Assembly (NCBI GenBank): GCA_965243415.1
Contig: OZ251549.1
Location: 1,860,001-1,924,000, forward strand
Length of the DNA stretch: 64,000 nt
Reading direction: 5' to 3'
From: G965204755 sp965243415
GTDB taxonomy: Bacteria > Acidobacteriota > Vicinamibacteria > Marinacidobacterales > Marinacidobacteraceae
The notes under the pieces were generated by a model. The model did no database searches. It saw nothing but the letters and a program-made list of their open reading frames with translations, and had not been told where the DNA came from. Of this stretch, positions 28,405 to 38,111 are shown one piece after another (the first letter of the stretch is position 1; each line of letters starts with the position of its first letter). A program made the translations under genes and the position numbers.

Positions 28405-29226
28405 GTGCTTCCCGCGCTGACGACGCTGCGGGAGGTGCAGCGGCTCGACGGCGAGATCGGCCGGCTCGACGAACGATTGGCGCGGTATCCCGGCGAGATC
28501 GCCGCCCTCGACCGGGAGGAGGAAGAGGCCCGGCGACGGGTCGCGGTCGCGGAGAAGGAACTCGAGGAGAACGGCGCGGCCCGGCGGCGCGCCGAAGGCG
28601 AACTCGAGGACGCCGAAGCGGCGCTCGAGAAGTACCAGGGGCAGTTGCTCGGGGCGAAGACGAATGTGGAGTATTCGGGGCTGCAGCAGCAGATCGAGAG
28701 CACCCGGCAGAAGATCGGCGCCTCCGAGGACCTCATCCTCGAACTCATGGAGCAGGCCGACGACCTGACCCGGAAGCGCCGCGAAGAACGCGCGCGGTTC
28801 GAGGAGACCGCCGGCCGGCTGGAGCGCGAGCGGAACGACCTCCGCGAGGCGGAGCGGCGGAAGCAGGCGCAGCGGCAGGCGCTGGGGGGGCGCCGCGAGA
28901 AGACGGCCGCGAAACTGTCCGACGAGCATCTCGCGCAGTACGAGCGCGTCCGCTCCGCCCGCGGCGGACTCGCGGTGACCCTGATCTCCGAAGCCCGCTG
29001 CGACGCCTGCCATGTGCGGCTCCGCCCCCAGTTGTTCGAGGAAGCGCGGCGGCGCGACCGGGTGCTCGCCTGCGAGTCCTGCTCCCGGATCCTGATCTAC
29101 CGGCCGGAACCGGAGCCCCCGGAACCGAAGCCCCCGGAACAGAAGCCTGCCGCCGCGTCGGAGCCCGCCCCCGAATCCCCGTCGGGATCCGCGCGGGCGG
29201 CCGGTTCCCCGGCGGGCGGCGACTGA
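28405..29226 (+). CDS. Coiled-coil zinc-ribbon protein (DUF164 / C4-type)
   Basis: 273 residues from GTG 28405. Residues 10-185 form a nearly continuous coiled coil (Glu/Arg/Leu heptads), with LLGAKTNVEYSGLQQQI typical of this family. The zinc ribbon has CDACHVRLRP and CESCSRILIY near residues 200-228. The tail is Pro/Glu-rich. Relatives are widespread in bacteria and have been linked to nucleic-acid binding or flagellar assembly, but no general function is agreed. The earlier open frame overlaps the tRNA, so the start must be internal; GTG 28405 begins just before the first heptads but has no clear ribosome site. Confidence 0.8.
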   Translation: MLPALTTLREVQRLDGEIGRLDERLARYPGEIAALDREEEEARRRVAVAEKELEENGAARRRAEGELEDAEAALEKYQGQLLGAKTNVEYSGLQQQIESTRQKIGASEDLILELMEQADDLTRKRREERARFEETAGRLERERNDLREAERRKQAQRQALGGRREKTAAKLSDEHLAQYERVRSARGGLAVTLISEARCDACHVRLRPQLFEEARRRDRVLACESCSRILIYRPEPEPPEPKPPEQKPAAASEPAPESPSGSARAAGSPAGGD

Positions 29227-29251
29227 CCCGGCGCCGCCGAAGGTCCGCGGG

Positions 29252-31054
29252 ATGAGCCGCCGGCGCGCCCCGGCCGCGAATCGGCAGTTGCGGGAACGCG
29301 CCGAACGCCGGCTGGAGCGGGAGATCCGGCTGGAAGCGGAGGCCGACTCCGGTGCGCCGGAAACCCCGGGGAGCGCCGGCGCGGACCGGTTGCCGGTGAT
29401 CGGCGGGAGCGGCGGCGGCGACCCGACCGGCGAGCGCGCCCGGCCCGCCGCCCGCCGGGAACCGCGCGGCCGGGGGCTCGCCGTCGCCGTGGGATACCCG
29501 AACCGCTACGCGCTGGGCATGTCGAATGTGGGATTCCAGGCGGTGCACCGGTTCTTCGACCATCTGCCGGGCGCCGAGAGCGAGCGGTTCTTCTATCCGG
29601 ACCGTCTGGAACTCGCCGAGTACCGCCGTACCGGACTGCCGCTCGGCACCCTGGAGAGCGGTCGCCCGGTGCGCGGTTTCGACGCGGTGGCGTTCTCCAT
29701 CACCTTCGAACCGGACGCGGTGCGCCTGGTCGAGATGCTGTCCCTGGCCGGGATCCCGCCGCTCGCCGCCGACCGGGGGCCGGGCGATCCGCTGGTGCTC
29801 GCCGGCGGCCCGGTCACCTTCCTGAACCCGGAGCCGCTCGCCCCCTTCGTGGACGCGTTCGGCGTCGGCGAAGCGGAGGCGCTGCTCCCGGCGCTCACCG
29901 ACCGTCTGGCTGCCGGGAGCCGCGAAGCCCGGCTCGCGGGTCTGGCCGAGGAACCGGGGTTCTATGTCCCGGCCGGGCACCGGATCGAGTACGACGCCGA
30001 AGGCCGCCTCGCGCGCCGCCGGATCGAGAGCGGCCACCCGGTGGTGCGGGCGCGGATGGGCAAGGACCGGCGATTCCCTCCGCCGGCCACTTTCCTGCTC
30101 ACCGAGGACACCGAGATGTCCGGGAAGTTCCTGGTCGAGGTCTCCCGCGGCTGCCCGACCCTCTGCCGCTTCTGCTGGGCCGGCTATTCCTACCTGCCCA
30201 AACGTTCCTTCGAGGTGGAGCGGCTGCTCGGCCTGGCGCGCGCCGCCCGCCTCCATACCGACCGAATCGGCCTGGTTTCGACCGCGGTGGGGGCGCACCG
30301 GGAGATCGTGCCGCTGGTCACCGCGCTGCGCGATCTCGGGTATCGGGTGAGCGTGTCGTCGGTCCGTTTCGAGGATGTCCGCGACGAGTTCGTCCGCCCG
30401 CTGGCCGAGAGCGGCGAACGCACGGTGGCCGTCGCCCCGGAAGTGGGAACCGACCGGCTGCGCCAGGCGATCCACAAGCGGGTCACCAACGAGGAGATCC
30501 TGGAGCGGGTGGAGATCCTGCTGGACGCCGGCGTCGAGAACCTGAAGTTGTACCTGATGGTCGGGCTGCCGGGCGAGACCGACGCCGACGCCGCCGCGAT
30601 CACTCCGCTGGTGCGGGCGGTGCGGGACCGGGTGCGGGCGCGGCGCCGGGGCGGGCGCACCATCTGCAGCGTCAATCCCTTCATCCCCAAGCCGGGGACG
30701 CCGTTCCAGTGGCGGCCGATGGCGCCGCTGCCGGTGCTGGCGGCGCGGATGCGGCGCCTGCAACGGGAACTGGGCGCGCTGGACGGCGTCGAGGCGCACT
30801 GCAAGTCGCCCCGGATGGAACGGCTGCAGGCGCTGCTGTCCGTCGGCGACCGGCGGCTGGCCCCGGTGCTCCTCGACCTCGCCGCCGGCCGCGGCCTGAA
30901 CGACAGCCTGCGGCGCGCCGGGCTGTCCGCGGACTTCTACCTGCGCCGGGAACGCGGCCTCGACGAGGAGTTGCCCTGGAGTTTCCTGGACACCGGGATG
31001 AAGGACGAGTTGCTCCGCGACCAGTTGGCGAAGGCCGACCGCCTGGTCGCCTGA
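29252..31054 (+). CDS. B12-binding-type radical SAM protein (TIGR03960-like)
   Basis: 600 residues. The first 75 are Arg/Gly-rich and poorly conserved. A cobalamin-domain-like region follows (VAVGYPNRYALGMSNVGFQA), then the radical SAM cluster motif SRGCPTLCRFCWAGY (about residues 298-312, C-x3-C-x2-C) and VAPEVGTDRLRQAIHKR. The order matches the TIGR03960 family, often found beside a TIGR03936 partner, which is absent here. Radical SAM enzymes use a 4Fe-4S cluster and S-adenosylmethionine to make radicals; the substrate of this family is unknown. ATG 29252 lies 25 bases after the zinc-ribbon gene, so the two are probably co-transcribed. Confidence 0.88.
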   Translation: MSRRRAPAANRQLRERAERRLEREIRLEAEADSGAPETPGSAGADRLPVIGGSGGGDPTGERARPAARREPRGRGLAVAVGYPNRYALGMSNVGFQAVHRFFDHLPGAESERFFYPDRLELAEYRRTGLPLGTLESGRPVRGFDAVAFSITFEPDAVRLVEMLSLAGIPPLAADRGPGDPLVLAGGPVTFLNPEPLAPFVDAFGVGEAEALLPALTDRLAAGSREARLAGLAEEPGFYVPAGHRIEYDAEGRLARRRIESGHPVVRARMGKDRRFPPPATFLLTEDTEMSGKFLVEVSRGCPTLCRFCWAGYSYLPKRSFEVERLLGLARAARLHTDRIGLVSTAVGAHREIVPLVTALRDLGYRVSVSSVRFEDVRDEFVRPLAESGERTVAVAPEVGTDRLRQAIHKRVTNEEILERVEILLDAGVENLKLYLMVGLPGETDADAAAITPLVRAVRDRVRARRRGGRTICSVNPFIPKPGTPFQWRPMAPLPVLAARMRRLQRELGALDGVEAHCKSPRMERLQALLSVGDRRLAPVLLDLAAGRGLNDSLRRAGLSADFYLRRERGLDEELPWSFLDTGMKDELLRDQLAKADRLVA

Positions 31055-31226
31055 AGCGCCCTTCGGTCGGCGAAGTCGGGATTCCCGCTTCCGCCGGCGA
31101 AGTGGATGCGGCGGCGCGCGCGGAGAGGTCATTCGTGCTCGCCGATCGGTACCTCGTTCCCTGCCACGCGCTCCGGCAGGAACACCTGGAGAGGCACTGC
31201 CGGGAGCAGACCGCAGGAGAGTGATC

Positions 31227-34200
31227 GTGCGCACCGTTCAGCGAACCGGTGCCGGTCGCGCCGACGGTGGGGGAAGGGGAATGGATCGCGTTGACGCAGC
31301 CATGGAAACCCGCGATCGCGTTCGCGTCGCTCTCGCCGGCACCCGGAGCGGAGACTTCGGGGATGGAGTGGAGGGCCTGGTCGGCGCGCTCGGGTACCGG
31401 AGCGAGCGGCGACCGCCGGCGATGCCGTCCGACGCGCCGGCCTTCCTGGAGACTTTCCTCGTCCCGGGAAAGGGTGGGACCCGTTCCGAGAAGGCGTTCT
31501 TGGAAGAGGTCCGATCGGTCCGGGTGCTCTTCCAGGTCGCGGACTCCGAGATTCGGTACGCGGCCAGCTCGGCCTCCGGCTCCGGGAACGCTTCCTTCGA
31601 GAGTGGTCTCGCCCGGAGTTTCGTTTTCTGCGCCGTCGAGTTGAAGGCGGAGCGCACCCCCCGAAGCGCCTGCGCCGGGTTCGCACGTGAGGTGCATCGG
31701 CGGCTGGGAATGCCCGCTGTCGTTGTATTCCGATCGGGCGCCGGTCTCCTGACTCTGGCATTCGTCCAGCGGCGCGACCACCGGACGAACGACGACCGGG
31801 AGGCGCCGGGCCGGGTGTTCCTCGTTCGGGAGGTGCAGCCGCTCGAACCGCATCGCGCCCATCTGGACCTCCTTCAGTCGCTCCGCCTGGAGGCGCGGCT
31901 CGGCTGGATGCGGACGCACGGGAAGGCGCGGAACTTCGACGGACTGCTGGCGGCGTGGTTGAGCGCGCTCGACACCGAGGAGTTGAACCGGCGCTTCTAC
32001 CGGGATCTCTACGGCTGGTTCGAGCGCGCGGTGGGGGCGTCGTCGTTCCCCGAGACCGGGCCTAGGGTGCTGCCGCCGGAAGAGCAGGTCATCCGTCTCA
32101 TCACCCGGCTGATGTTCGTCTGGTTCCTGAAGGAGAAGGGGCTGATCGCGGAGGACCTGTTCGCCGAGGAGACCGCCCGCCGGCTGCTGCGCGACTACGA
32201 CCGGGAGCGGGGGGATTCCTACTACCGGGCCGTCCTGCAGAACCTGTTCTTCGCCACGCTGAACACCGAGGTGGACGCGCGGCGCTTCAGCCGGCGGACG
32301 AACGCCGATCACCGGAACTTCTCCGTCTATCGCTACCGTGACGAGATCGCCGACCCGGACGCACTGCTGGCGCTGTTCGCGCGGACGCCCTTCGTGAACG
32401 GCGGGCTGTTCGACTGCCTGGACGACTTCCACAGCCGGACCGCCGGCGGCAGCCGGGTGGACTGCTTCACGGACAACCCGGAGCACCGCCGGGCCTGCTC
32501 GATCCCGAACCGGGTGTTCTTCTCGGAGGACCCGAAGGCGCCGGGACTGTTCCCCCTCTTCGGCCGGTACCGCTTCACCGTGGAGGAGAGCACGCCCTCG
32601 GAGCAGGAGGTGGCTCTCGACCCGGAACTGCTCGGGAGGGTCTTCGAGAACCTGCTCGCCGCATACAACCCGGAGAGTCGGGAGACGGCCCGGAAACAGA
32701 CCGGCAGTTACTACACGCCGCGGGCGGTCGTGGACTACATGGCGGAAGAGGCGCTCGCCCGGGCCCTGGCGGCGAAGGCCGGCCCCGGGGCGGAGGACGA
32801 GTGGTGGTCGGAGCGGTTGCGGTACCTGCTCGACTACGAGGACGCCTGCGACGACGCCGAAGGGCTTTTCGAACCGGACGAGCGGAAGGCGCTGGTGCGG
32901 GCGGTCGCCGACCTCACCGTGCTCGACCCGGCGGTCGGCTCCGGCGCCTTCCCGATGGGGGTGCTGCACAAGTTGACGCTGGCGCTGCGGCGGCTCGACC
33001 CGGGGAACGAGCTCTGGGAGGCGCTGCAGAAGGAACGGGCCCTTCGCCGCGCCGAGTCCGCCTTCGACGAACCCGGCCAGGCGGACCGGGACCGGGAACT
33101 GCGCGAGATCAGTGAGGTCTTCGAGCGCTATCGGGACTCCGACTACGGGCGCAAGTTGTACCTGATCCAGAACGCCCTGTTCGGCGTGGATATCCAGCCC
33201 ATCGCCTGCCAGATCGCCAAACTCCGGTTTTTCATCACGCTGGCGATCGAGCAGACGCCCACCGACGACGCGGCGACGAACTACGGGATCCGGCCGCTGC
33301 CGAATCTGGAGACGCGGTTCGTCGTCGCCGACTCGCTGCGGTCGCTCCGGAACGGCGCCCGGATGCTGGGCCAGAACGGCGGGGTCGAAGCGCTCGAGGA
33401 GAAACTGGCGCAGAACCGGGAGCGGCACTTCCACGCGACCGAGCGGCAGGAGAAACTGCGCTGCCTCCACGAGAACCGGGAACTGCGGGAGGAACTCGAA
33501 GCGGCTCTGCGGGAGGAGGGATTCTCCGCCGGTACCGCCGAGAAGGTGGCGCGGTGGGATCCGTACGAACAGAACGAGCGGGCGGAGTGGTTCGATCCGG
33601 CGTACATGTTCCATCGCCGGGAAGGGTTCGAGGTGATCGTCGGGAACCCCCCGTATGTCGAAGCCCGGAGCAGCATGGTGACCGGGGCCGCGAAGAAGGA
33701 ATACGCGGCGCAGGTCGATGCGGACTGGGGCTCCACGCTGCCCCGGGGGAGCGACCTGCTGATCTACTTCTACGCCCGGGCGGCCCGGTTGCTGCGGCCG
33801 CGGGGAGTCGGCGCGTTCATCACCCAGAACGCCTGGTTGAGCACCGACTACGGCAAGAAGTTCCAGGACTTCACCCGCGACCGGATGTCGTTCTTCAAGG
33901 TGGTGGATACCCGCGGCAAGTTCTTCTCCGAGTCCGAGGGACCGAACATCAACGCCGTCATCACCTTCTTCGACCGCCGGAAAGACCCCTTCATCCGGTA
34001 CGAGGTCCTGGACGAGCGCCTGCGCCCGGAGCGGTCCCGGCGGGTGGCCGCGAAGCAGCGGCTGAAGTGGGGCCACGCGTTCGCCATGCCGGAGTTCTTC
34101 GCGGAAGTGTGGACGCGGATCGTCGAGGCGACCGCTCCCGATGCGGCGATCGGCGTCGGTCAGGGGCTGAATGTCCGGAAAGCCGATCTCCGGGAGGGGG

Positions 34201-34775
34201 CGGGCGACGGCGCGCCGATCCTCGTGCGGAGCGCCCGGTTCGTCGTGGACGAGGCCGACGGGAGGGTGGCCCGGGCGCTCGCGGCGAAACGACTGGAGAA
34301 TCGGATCCCGGCTCTGATCCTGCCGCGGGGTATCGGGGATCGGCACTGGTGCGCGTTCAATCGCGGGAAGGCGCTGTCGTACAGCCATGTCGAGGTGTAC
34401 CTCCCGGCAGAAGCCTGGGAGTCCGACGGGCACTACGCGCTCTGGGCGTTCCTGAACTCGTCGCCGGTCTGGCTGTTCCGGGAGATCACCGGCCGGACGA
34501 ACCTCGGCGGCGGCCTGCTCAAGGCGGAGGCGACCGACCTGAAGACCCTGCCGCTGAGCCGCGCCTTCGGGTTCGCCGGGGAAGCCCGGGCGCTCTGCCG
34601 GGAGTTGGCGGAGCGGGAGCCGCTGCCGGTCACGAAGGAGGTGCGCACCGGGGAGCACTTGCGGATCGACGCGCTGGTCGAGGCCCGCTTCGGGATCGCC
34701 GAACACGGGGACGCCATCCGGGAAGCCCTGGTCGAACGGGTGGCCGCACGGCACCGGCGCCGGGGAAGGCGCTGA
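31227..34775 (+). CDS. Eco57I-type restriction-modification enzyme (single chain, type IIG-like)
   Basis: About 1,182 residues. The N-terminal 250 are a nuclease/accessory region with a possible PD-(D/E)xK core around SFVFCAVELKAERTPR. A helical domain with LITRLMFVWFLKEKGLI is followed by the adenine-methyltransferase core: KQTGSYYTPRAVVDYM, motif I LDPAVGSGAFPMG (about 570), motif IV VIVGNPPYVEARSS (about 808). A TaqI-like target-recognition part follows (HWCAFNRGKALSYSHVEVY). Such enzymes methylate one strand of an asymmetric site and cut nearby. The start is uncertain: GTG 31227 has AGGAG seven bases before it; ATG 31281 is preceded by GGGGGAAGGGGA. The gene is solitary and holds three of the rare ACGT/AGCT sites, suggesting acquisition. 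Confidence 0.9.
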   Translation: MRTVQRTGAGRADGGGRGMDRVDAAMETRDRVRVALAGTRSGDFGDGVEGLVGALGYRSERRPPAMPSDAPAFLETFLVPGKGGTRSEKAFLEEVRSVRVLFQVADSEIRYAASSASGSGNASFESGLARSFVFCAVELKAERTPRSACAGFAREVHRRLGMPAVVVFRSGAGLLTLAFVQRRDHRTNDDREAPGRVFLVREVQPLEPHRAHLDLLQSLRLEARLGWMRTHGKARNFDGLLAAWLSALDTEELNRRFYRDLYGWFERAVGASSFPETGPRVLPPEEQVIRLITRLMFVWFLKEKGLIAEDLFAEETARRLLRDYDRERGDSYYRAVLQNLFFATLNTEVDARRFSRRTNADHRNFSVYRYRDEIADPDALLALFARTPFVNGGLFDCLDDFHSRTAGGSRVDCFTDNPEHRRACSIPNRVFFSEDPKAPGLFPLFGRYRFTVEESTPSEQEVALDPELLGRVFENLLAAYNPESRETARKQTGSYYTPRAVVDYMAEEALARALAAKAGPGAEDEWWSERLRYLLDYEDACDDAEGLFEPDERKALVRAVADLTVLDPAVGSGAFPMGVLHKLTLALRRLDPGNELWEALQKERALRRAESAFDEPGQADRDRELREISEVFERYRDSDYGRKLYLIQNALFGVDIQPIACQIAKLRFFITLAIEQTPTDDAATNYGIRPLPNLETRFVVADSLRSLRNGARMLGQNGGVEALEEKLAQNRERHFHATERQEKLRCLHENRELREELEAALREEGFSAGTAEKVARWDPYEQNERAEWFDPAYMFHRREGFEVIVGNPPYVEARSSMVTGAAKKEYAAQVDADWGSTLPRGSDLLIYFYARAARLLRPRGVGAFITQNAWLSTDYGKKFQDFTRDRMSFFKVVDTRGKFFSESEGPNINAVITFFDRRKDPFIRYEVLDERLRPERSRRVAAKQRLKWGHAFAMPEFFAEVWTRIVEATAPDAAIGVGQGLNVRKADLREGAGDGAPILVRSARFVVDEADGRVARALAAKRLENRIPALILPRGIGDRHWCAFNRGKALSYSHVEVYLPAEAWESDGHYALWAFLNSSPVWLFREITGRTNLGGGLLKAEATDLKTLPLSRAFGFAGEARALCRELAEREPLPVTKEVRTGEHLRIDALVEARFGIAEHGDAIREALVERVAARHRRRGRR

Positions 34776-34829
34776 CGCCCGGGGGCGGGGAGTGCGGTCG
34801 GTGCCCCGGACCGTCGGGCGGCGGCGGCG

Positions 34830-36980
34830 TTAACGGTTCTCGTTCCGTTGCTGGTGGAGGGTGCGGAGGCGTTCGAGGTCGGTGCGCGGTTGTTCGGCGG
34901 CGGGGTCGAGGGCGACGGCGCGTTCGAAACTGCGGATGGCGTCGTCGAGGCGGTCGAGGTGGAAGAGGGTCGCGCCCAGGTTGGCGTGGGTCTGCGCGTC
35001 TTCGGGAAGGATCTCGAACAGGGTGCGGTAGCGGGTGAGTGCCTCGTCGTAGCGCCCTTCCCCGAAGTGCAGCATCGCCAGGCGGTTCAGCGATTCGGTG
35101 TCCCGGGGTGCGATCTCGAGGGCGCGTTCGTAGAACCCGGCGGCTTCGGGGCGGCCGAGCGCCTGCGCGGATCGGCCACTGAGGCGGTGGAGTGTCGCCG
35201 CCATCGGCAGGTTCGGCTGCAGCGCGAGCGCCCGCTGCAGTGCGGTGAGCGACTCGTCGTAGCGCCCCAGGTGGAACAGGGTCTCGCCCATTCCGGCGTG
35301 CGCCAGCGCGAAGTCGCCGTCGATCGCCAGGACCTCGCGGTAGGCCGCGACCGCCTCCTCGTAACGGCCCTGTTTGCGGCGGGTTTCGGCCAGGTTCTGC
35401 GCGGCGTTCGGATAGCGCGGATCCACGGTTCGGGTGCGCTCGAAGTACTCCGCCGCTTCGTCGAATCGTTCCAGTCGCAGCAGGGCGAGGCCCAGGTTGT
35501 TCAGGTCGTCGGCGGAGTCCGGTTCCCGGTCCAGGGCGACGCGGCCGGTTTCGAGTGCTTCCTCCGGTCGGTCGGCGGCGAGCAGCGCGATGGTCAGGTT
35601 GCGGTGGGCGGCGCGGGCTTCGGGGTTCTCGGCGACGATGTGGCTGAAGAAGGTGATCTCGTCCCGGTAGATTCCGGCCTGGCGCCAGGTGAGGACGCTG
35701 AGGAGCGCGAGGACGAGGCCGGCCGCGGCGCGCGCGCCGACGGTGACCGCGCCGGGGCGGCGGGCGGCGAAGGCGGCGGCGCCGGCGACGAGGGCGGTGG
35801 TGAGACCGATGCTCGCCAGGTATTGGTAGCGGTCGGCGAGGAAGGCGAACTGGAGGTAGCCGTAGTCCACGAAACCCAGGACCGGGGAGAGCGTGACGGC
35901 GAAGAACAGGGCGCCGGCGAGCGGGCCCCGGCCGAAACGGCGGCGGCCGAACCAGAGCGCCGCGGCGAGTGCCGGGGCGGCGAGGAGGGCGAGCCAGCCG
36001 AGGGGATCGGCGGCGCCGACTTCCCACTTCGGGTAGATCACCGGGAGCGGGGAGGGCCATACCAGTTTCAGCGCGTAGAGCGAGAGCGCCCGGGCGGCGA
36101 GGAGTGCCCGTTCGAGGAGGGAGAAACCGAACGCCAGCGGTTCCCGGCCGGCGTAGAAGGACAGGTCGGCCAGGGTGACGACGACGGCGACGAACGCGAA
36201 GGGGGCGAGGCGGCGCAGGTCGGCGGCGAGGACGCGGCCGCGCCGCCACCAGCCCGCGATCAGGAGCGCCGCCGGCAGGGTCACGACGATGGATTTCGAC
36301 AGGAGGCCGGCGGTGAAGAGTCCCAGCGACAGGACATAGGTCCGCGTCCGCGGCGTCTCGACGAAGCGCAGCCAGGCGCTCGCCGCGGTCAGGTAGCAGA
36401 GGGCGGAGAGCACATCCTTGCGTTCGATGACCCAGGCCACCGATTCCACATGGACCGGGTGGACGGCGAAGACCGCGGCGGCGACCCAGGCGCCGGGTAT
36501 GGCGAATCCTCGGAACAGGCGCCAGAGCAGCAGGGTGTTCAGCAGGTGGAGGAGCAGGTTCGTGAGGTGGAAGGGAACCGGGTCGAAACCCCACAGCCGG
36601 TGTTCCAGCCAGAAGGTGGTATAGACCAGCGGCCAGTAGTGGCCTTCGTTCTCGAGGGCGGTCGGGGAGAACCAGATGTCCGCCAGGCCGGAGGGCTCGC
36701 GCACCGCCGCCGCGTCGGTGAAGGCGGCGTCGTCCCAGAGGAATTCGCCGGGGACCGCGGGGAGGTAGGGGACGACGGCGAGCAGGCCGAGCGCCAGACC
36801 GGCGAGGATCGCGCGGCGCCGGTTCGTTCCGGAGCGGGGCCGGTCGCTGGTTTCGGGCGGCCCGGCAGGCGCCGGCCGGGAATCCGGTGCGGCTCTCCTT
36901 CCCGTTGTCGCGCGCGGTCGCCGGGAATCGCCGCGGCGCCCCCGGTCGCGCCGGCGCCGCCCGGGTCGTTTCGGGGTCAT
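34830..36980 (-). CDS. GT-C glycosyltransferase with TPR tail (TMTC-like)
   Basis: 716 residues. Residues 1-55 are Arg/Pro-rich. About ten membrane helices follow; the first luminal-side loop holds GEFLWDDAAFTD, the acidic pair expected of GT-C enzymes, and later HPVHVESVAWVIERKDVLS, a strong signature of the TMTC/PMT-like group. From about residue 440 there are about eight TPR units (for example DDLNNLGLALLRLERFDEAA). Eukaryotic TMTC proteins O-mannosylate cadherins from dolichyl-phosphate mannose; bacterial relatives are common but unassigned. A mannosyl-phosphate-polyprenol synthase gene lies immediately upstream on the same strand (112 bases), strongly suggesting donor and transferase. 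Confidence 0.85.
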   Translation of the reverse strand: MTPKRPGRRRRDRGRRGDSRRPRATTGRRAAPDSRPAPAGPPETSDRPRSGTNRRRAILAGLALGLLAVVPYLPAVPGEFLWDDAAFTDAAAVREPSGLADIWFSPTALENEGHYWPLVYTTFWLEHRLWGFDPVPFHLTNLLLHLLNTLLLWRLFRGFAIPGAWVAAAVFAVHPVHVESVAWVIERKDVLSALCYLTAASAWLRFVETPRTRTYVLSLGLFTAGLLSKSIVVTLPAALLIAGWWRRGRVLAADLRRLAPFAFVAVVVTLADLSFYAGREPLAFGFSLLERALLAARALSLYALKLVWPSPLPVIYPKWEVGAADPLGWLALLAAPALAAALWFGRRRFGRGPLAGALFFAVTLSPVLGFVDYGYLQFAFLADRYQYLASIGLTTALVAGAAAFAARRPGAVTVGARAAAGLVLALLSVLTWRQAGIYRDEITFFSHIVAENPEARAAHRNLTIALLAADRPEEALETGRVALDREPDSADDLNNLGLALLRLERFDEAAEYFERTRTVDPRYPNAAQNLAETRRKQGRYEEAVAAYREVLAIDGDFALAHAGMGETLFHLGRYDESLTALQRALALQPNLPMAATLHRLSGRSAQALGRPEAAGFYERALEIAPRDTESLNRLAMLHFGEGRYDEALTRYRTLFEILPEDAQTHANLGATLFHLDRLDDAIRSFERAVALDPAAEQPRTDLERLRTLHQQRNENR

Positions 36981-37092
36981 CGAAGCGGCGCTGCGCGGCG
37001 TCGGCGCCGGGGCGGCTCGGTGCCGGGGAAGGGGCGGGGTCCGCCGCCGGTCGCGGGGAGTCGTCGGCGCCGGACGAACCGGTCGAGCGGTT

Positions 37093-37827
37093 TCATCGAG
37101 GCCGCCGCCGGGCCGCCGATCCGAGACGGTGCAGATAGAGCCGACCCAACTGCCGCAGGTAGGCGACCTGCTGTCGCCAGGTCATCTTGCTGGAACCCCG
37201 GTTCCGGTCGGAGAAGGCGATGGGGATTTCCCCGACCCGCAGTCGTCCGCGCACCATGAGTTCCAGCCCGATCTTGTAGCCGAGCGGCTGCTGCGGATCC
37301 AGTTCCGGCAGGGCGCGCCGGTCGGCGGCGAAGAATCCGGCGAGGGGGTCCGAGCAGCGCGCCAGCGGCCGGGCGAGCAGCGTCGCCAGGCGGGAGAGGA
37401 AGAGGCGCCCCCGGCTCCAGGTCGGGTCTATGGCGCTTCCCGGCGCGTAGCGGCTCCCGACGACCAGGTCGAACGGGCCGCGGTCGAGTGCGGTCAGCAG
37501 GTCGGGGATCCGTTCCGGCGGGTGCGACAGGTCGGCGTCCATCACCACCGAGCGGTCGTAACGGGCGCGGCGGAGACCCTCCAGCACGGCGAGCGACAGG
37601 TCCCGGGGGCCGTCGCGGCGAACGAGGAATCGCACCGGCAGCCGGCGGGCCAGGTCCGCGGCGATCTCCTCGCTGCCGTCGCGGGAGTCGTCGTCCACCA
37701 GGAGCAACTCCCAGGGCCCGGGGCAGCGGGAGAGCGCTCCGGAGACCCGCTCCGCCAGCGCCCTGAGGTTCGCCGCCTCCCGCCAGGTCGGCACGACGAC
37801 GGAGACCCCGCGTTCCGATGGATCCAT
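37093..37827 (-). CDS. Polyprenyl-phosphate mannose synthase (DPM1-like, GT2)
   Basis: 244 residues, soluble GT-A fold. Motifs in order: VSVVVPTWREAANLRAL (residues 9-25), LLLVDDDSRDGSEEIA, VVMDADLSHPPERIPDLL (metal-binding DAD), GFFAADRRAL and FSDRNRGSSKM near the end. This is the dolichol-phosphate mannosyltransferase family without the C-terminal membrane domain. It transfers mannose (or another hexose) from the nucleotide sugar to polyprenyl phosphate on the inner face of the membrane. The downstream TMTC-like gene and possibly the GT-C gene at 16.3 kb would use the product. A TAGAAT -10 box lies 63 bases before the ATG. Confidence 0.88.
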   Translation of the reverse strand: MDPSERGVSVVVPTWREAANLRALAERVSGALSRCPGPWELLLVDDDSRDGSEEIAADLARRLPVRFLVRRDGPRDLSLAVLEGLRRARYDRSVVMDADLSHPPERIPDLLTALDRGPFDLVVGSRYAPGSAIDPTWSRGRLFLSRLATLLARPLARCSDPLAGFFAADRRALPELDPQQPLGYKIGLELMVRGRLRVGEIPIAFSDRNRGSSKMTWRQQVAYLRQLGRLYLHRLGSAARRRPR

Positions 37828-37889
37828 GTGCTGCCGCCCCTGCCGCGAGCGCCCGGCGCCCGGCTTCGTATGCCCCGGACGCCGGCCCG

Positions 37890-37895
37890 ATTCTA
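37890..37895 (-). promoter_or_regulatory. -10 box TAGAAT for the mannose synthase operon
   Basis: Read on the minus strand, TAGAAT is followed by a leader of about 55 bases to the ATG at 37827. It is back-to-back with the plus-strand box at 38013-38018. Confidence 0.5.
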
Positions 37896-38012
37896 CCGAC
37901 GGATTCCGGCGCGGGAGTCACGCTCCTTCGGCGCCCGGCCCGCCGGGAACCGCGTACCGCCACGGGCCGCCGTCCGCCGCGAAACGCCTTCCCGATCGCG
38001 GGTTCCGCCTCG

Positions 38013-38018
38013 TAGAAT
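38013..38018 (+). promoter_or_regulatory. -10 box TAGAAT for the AlbA_2/ATPase gene
   Basis: TAGAAT lies about 90 bases before the ATG at 38112 in the divergent spacer. No -35 box is clear. Confidence 0.5.
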
Positions 38019-38111
38019 GCCGGGCGATTCGGTCGAGGCGCCCGTCCCCGGCGGAGCGCTCGGCGGATCGACTCCCGATTCTTCCCGGTGCTTCCGCGAC
38101 CGATCCAGACG

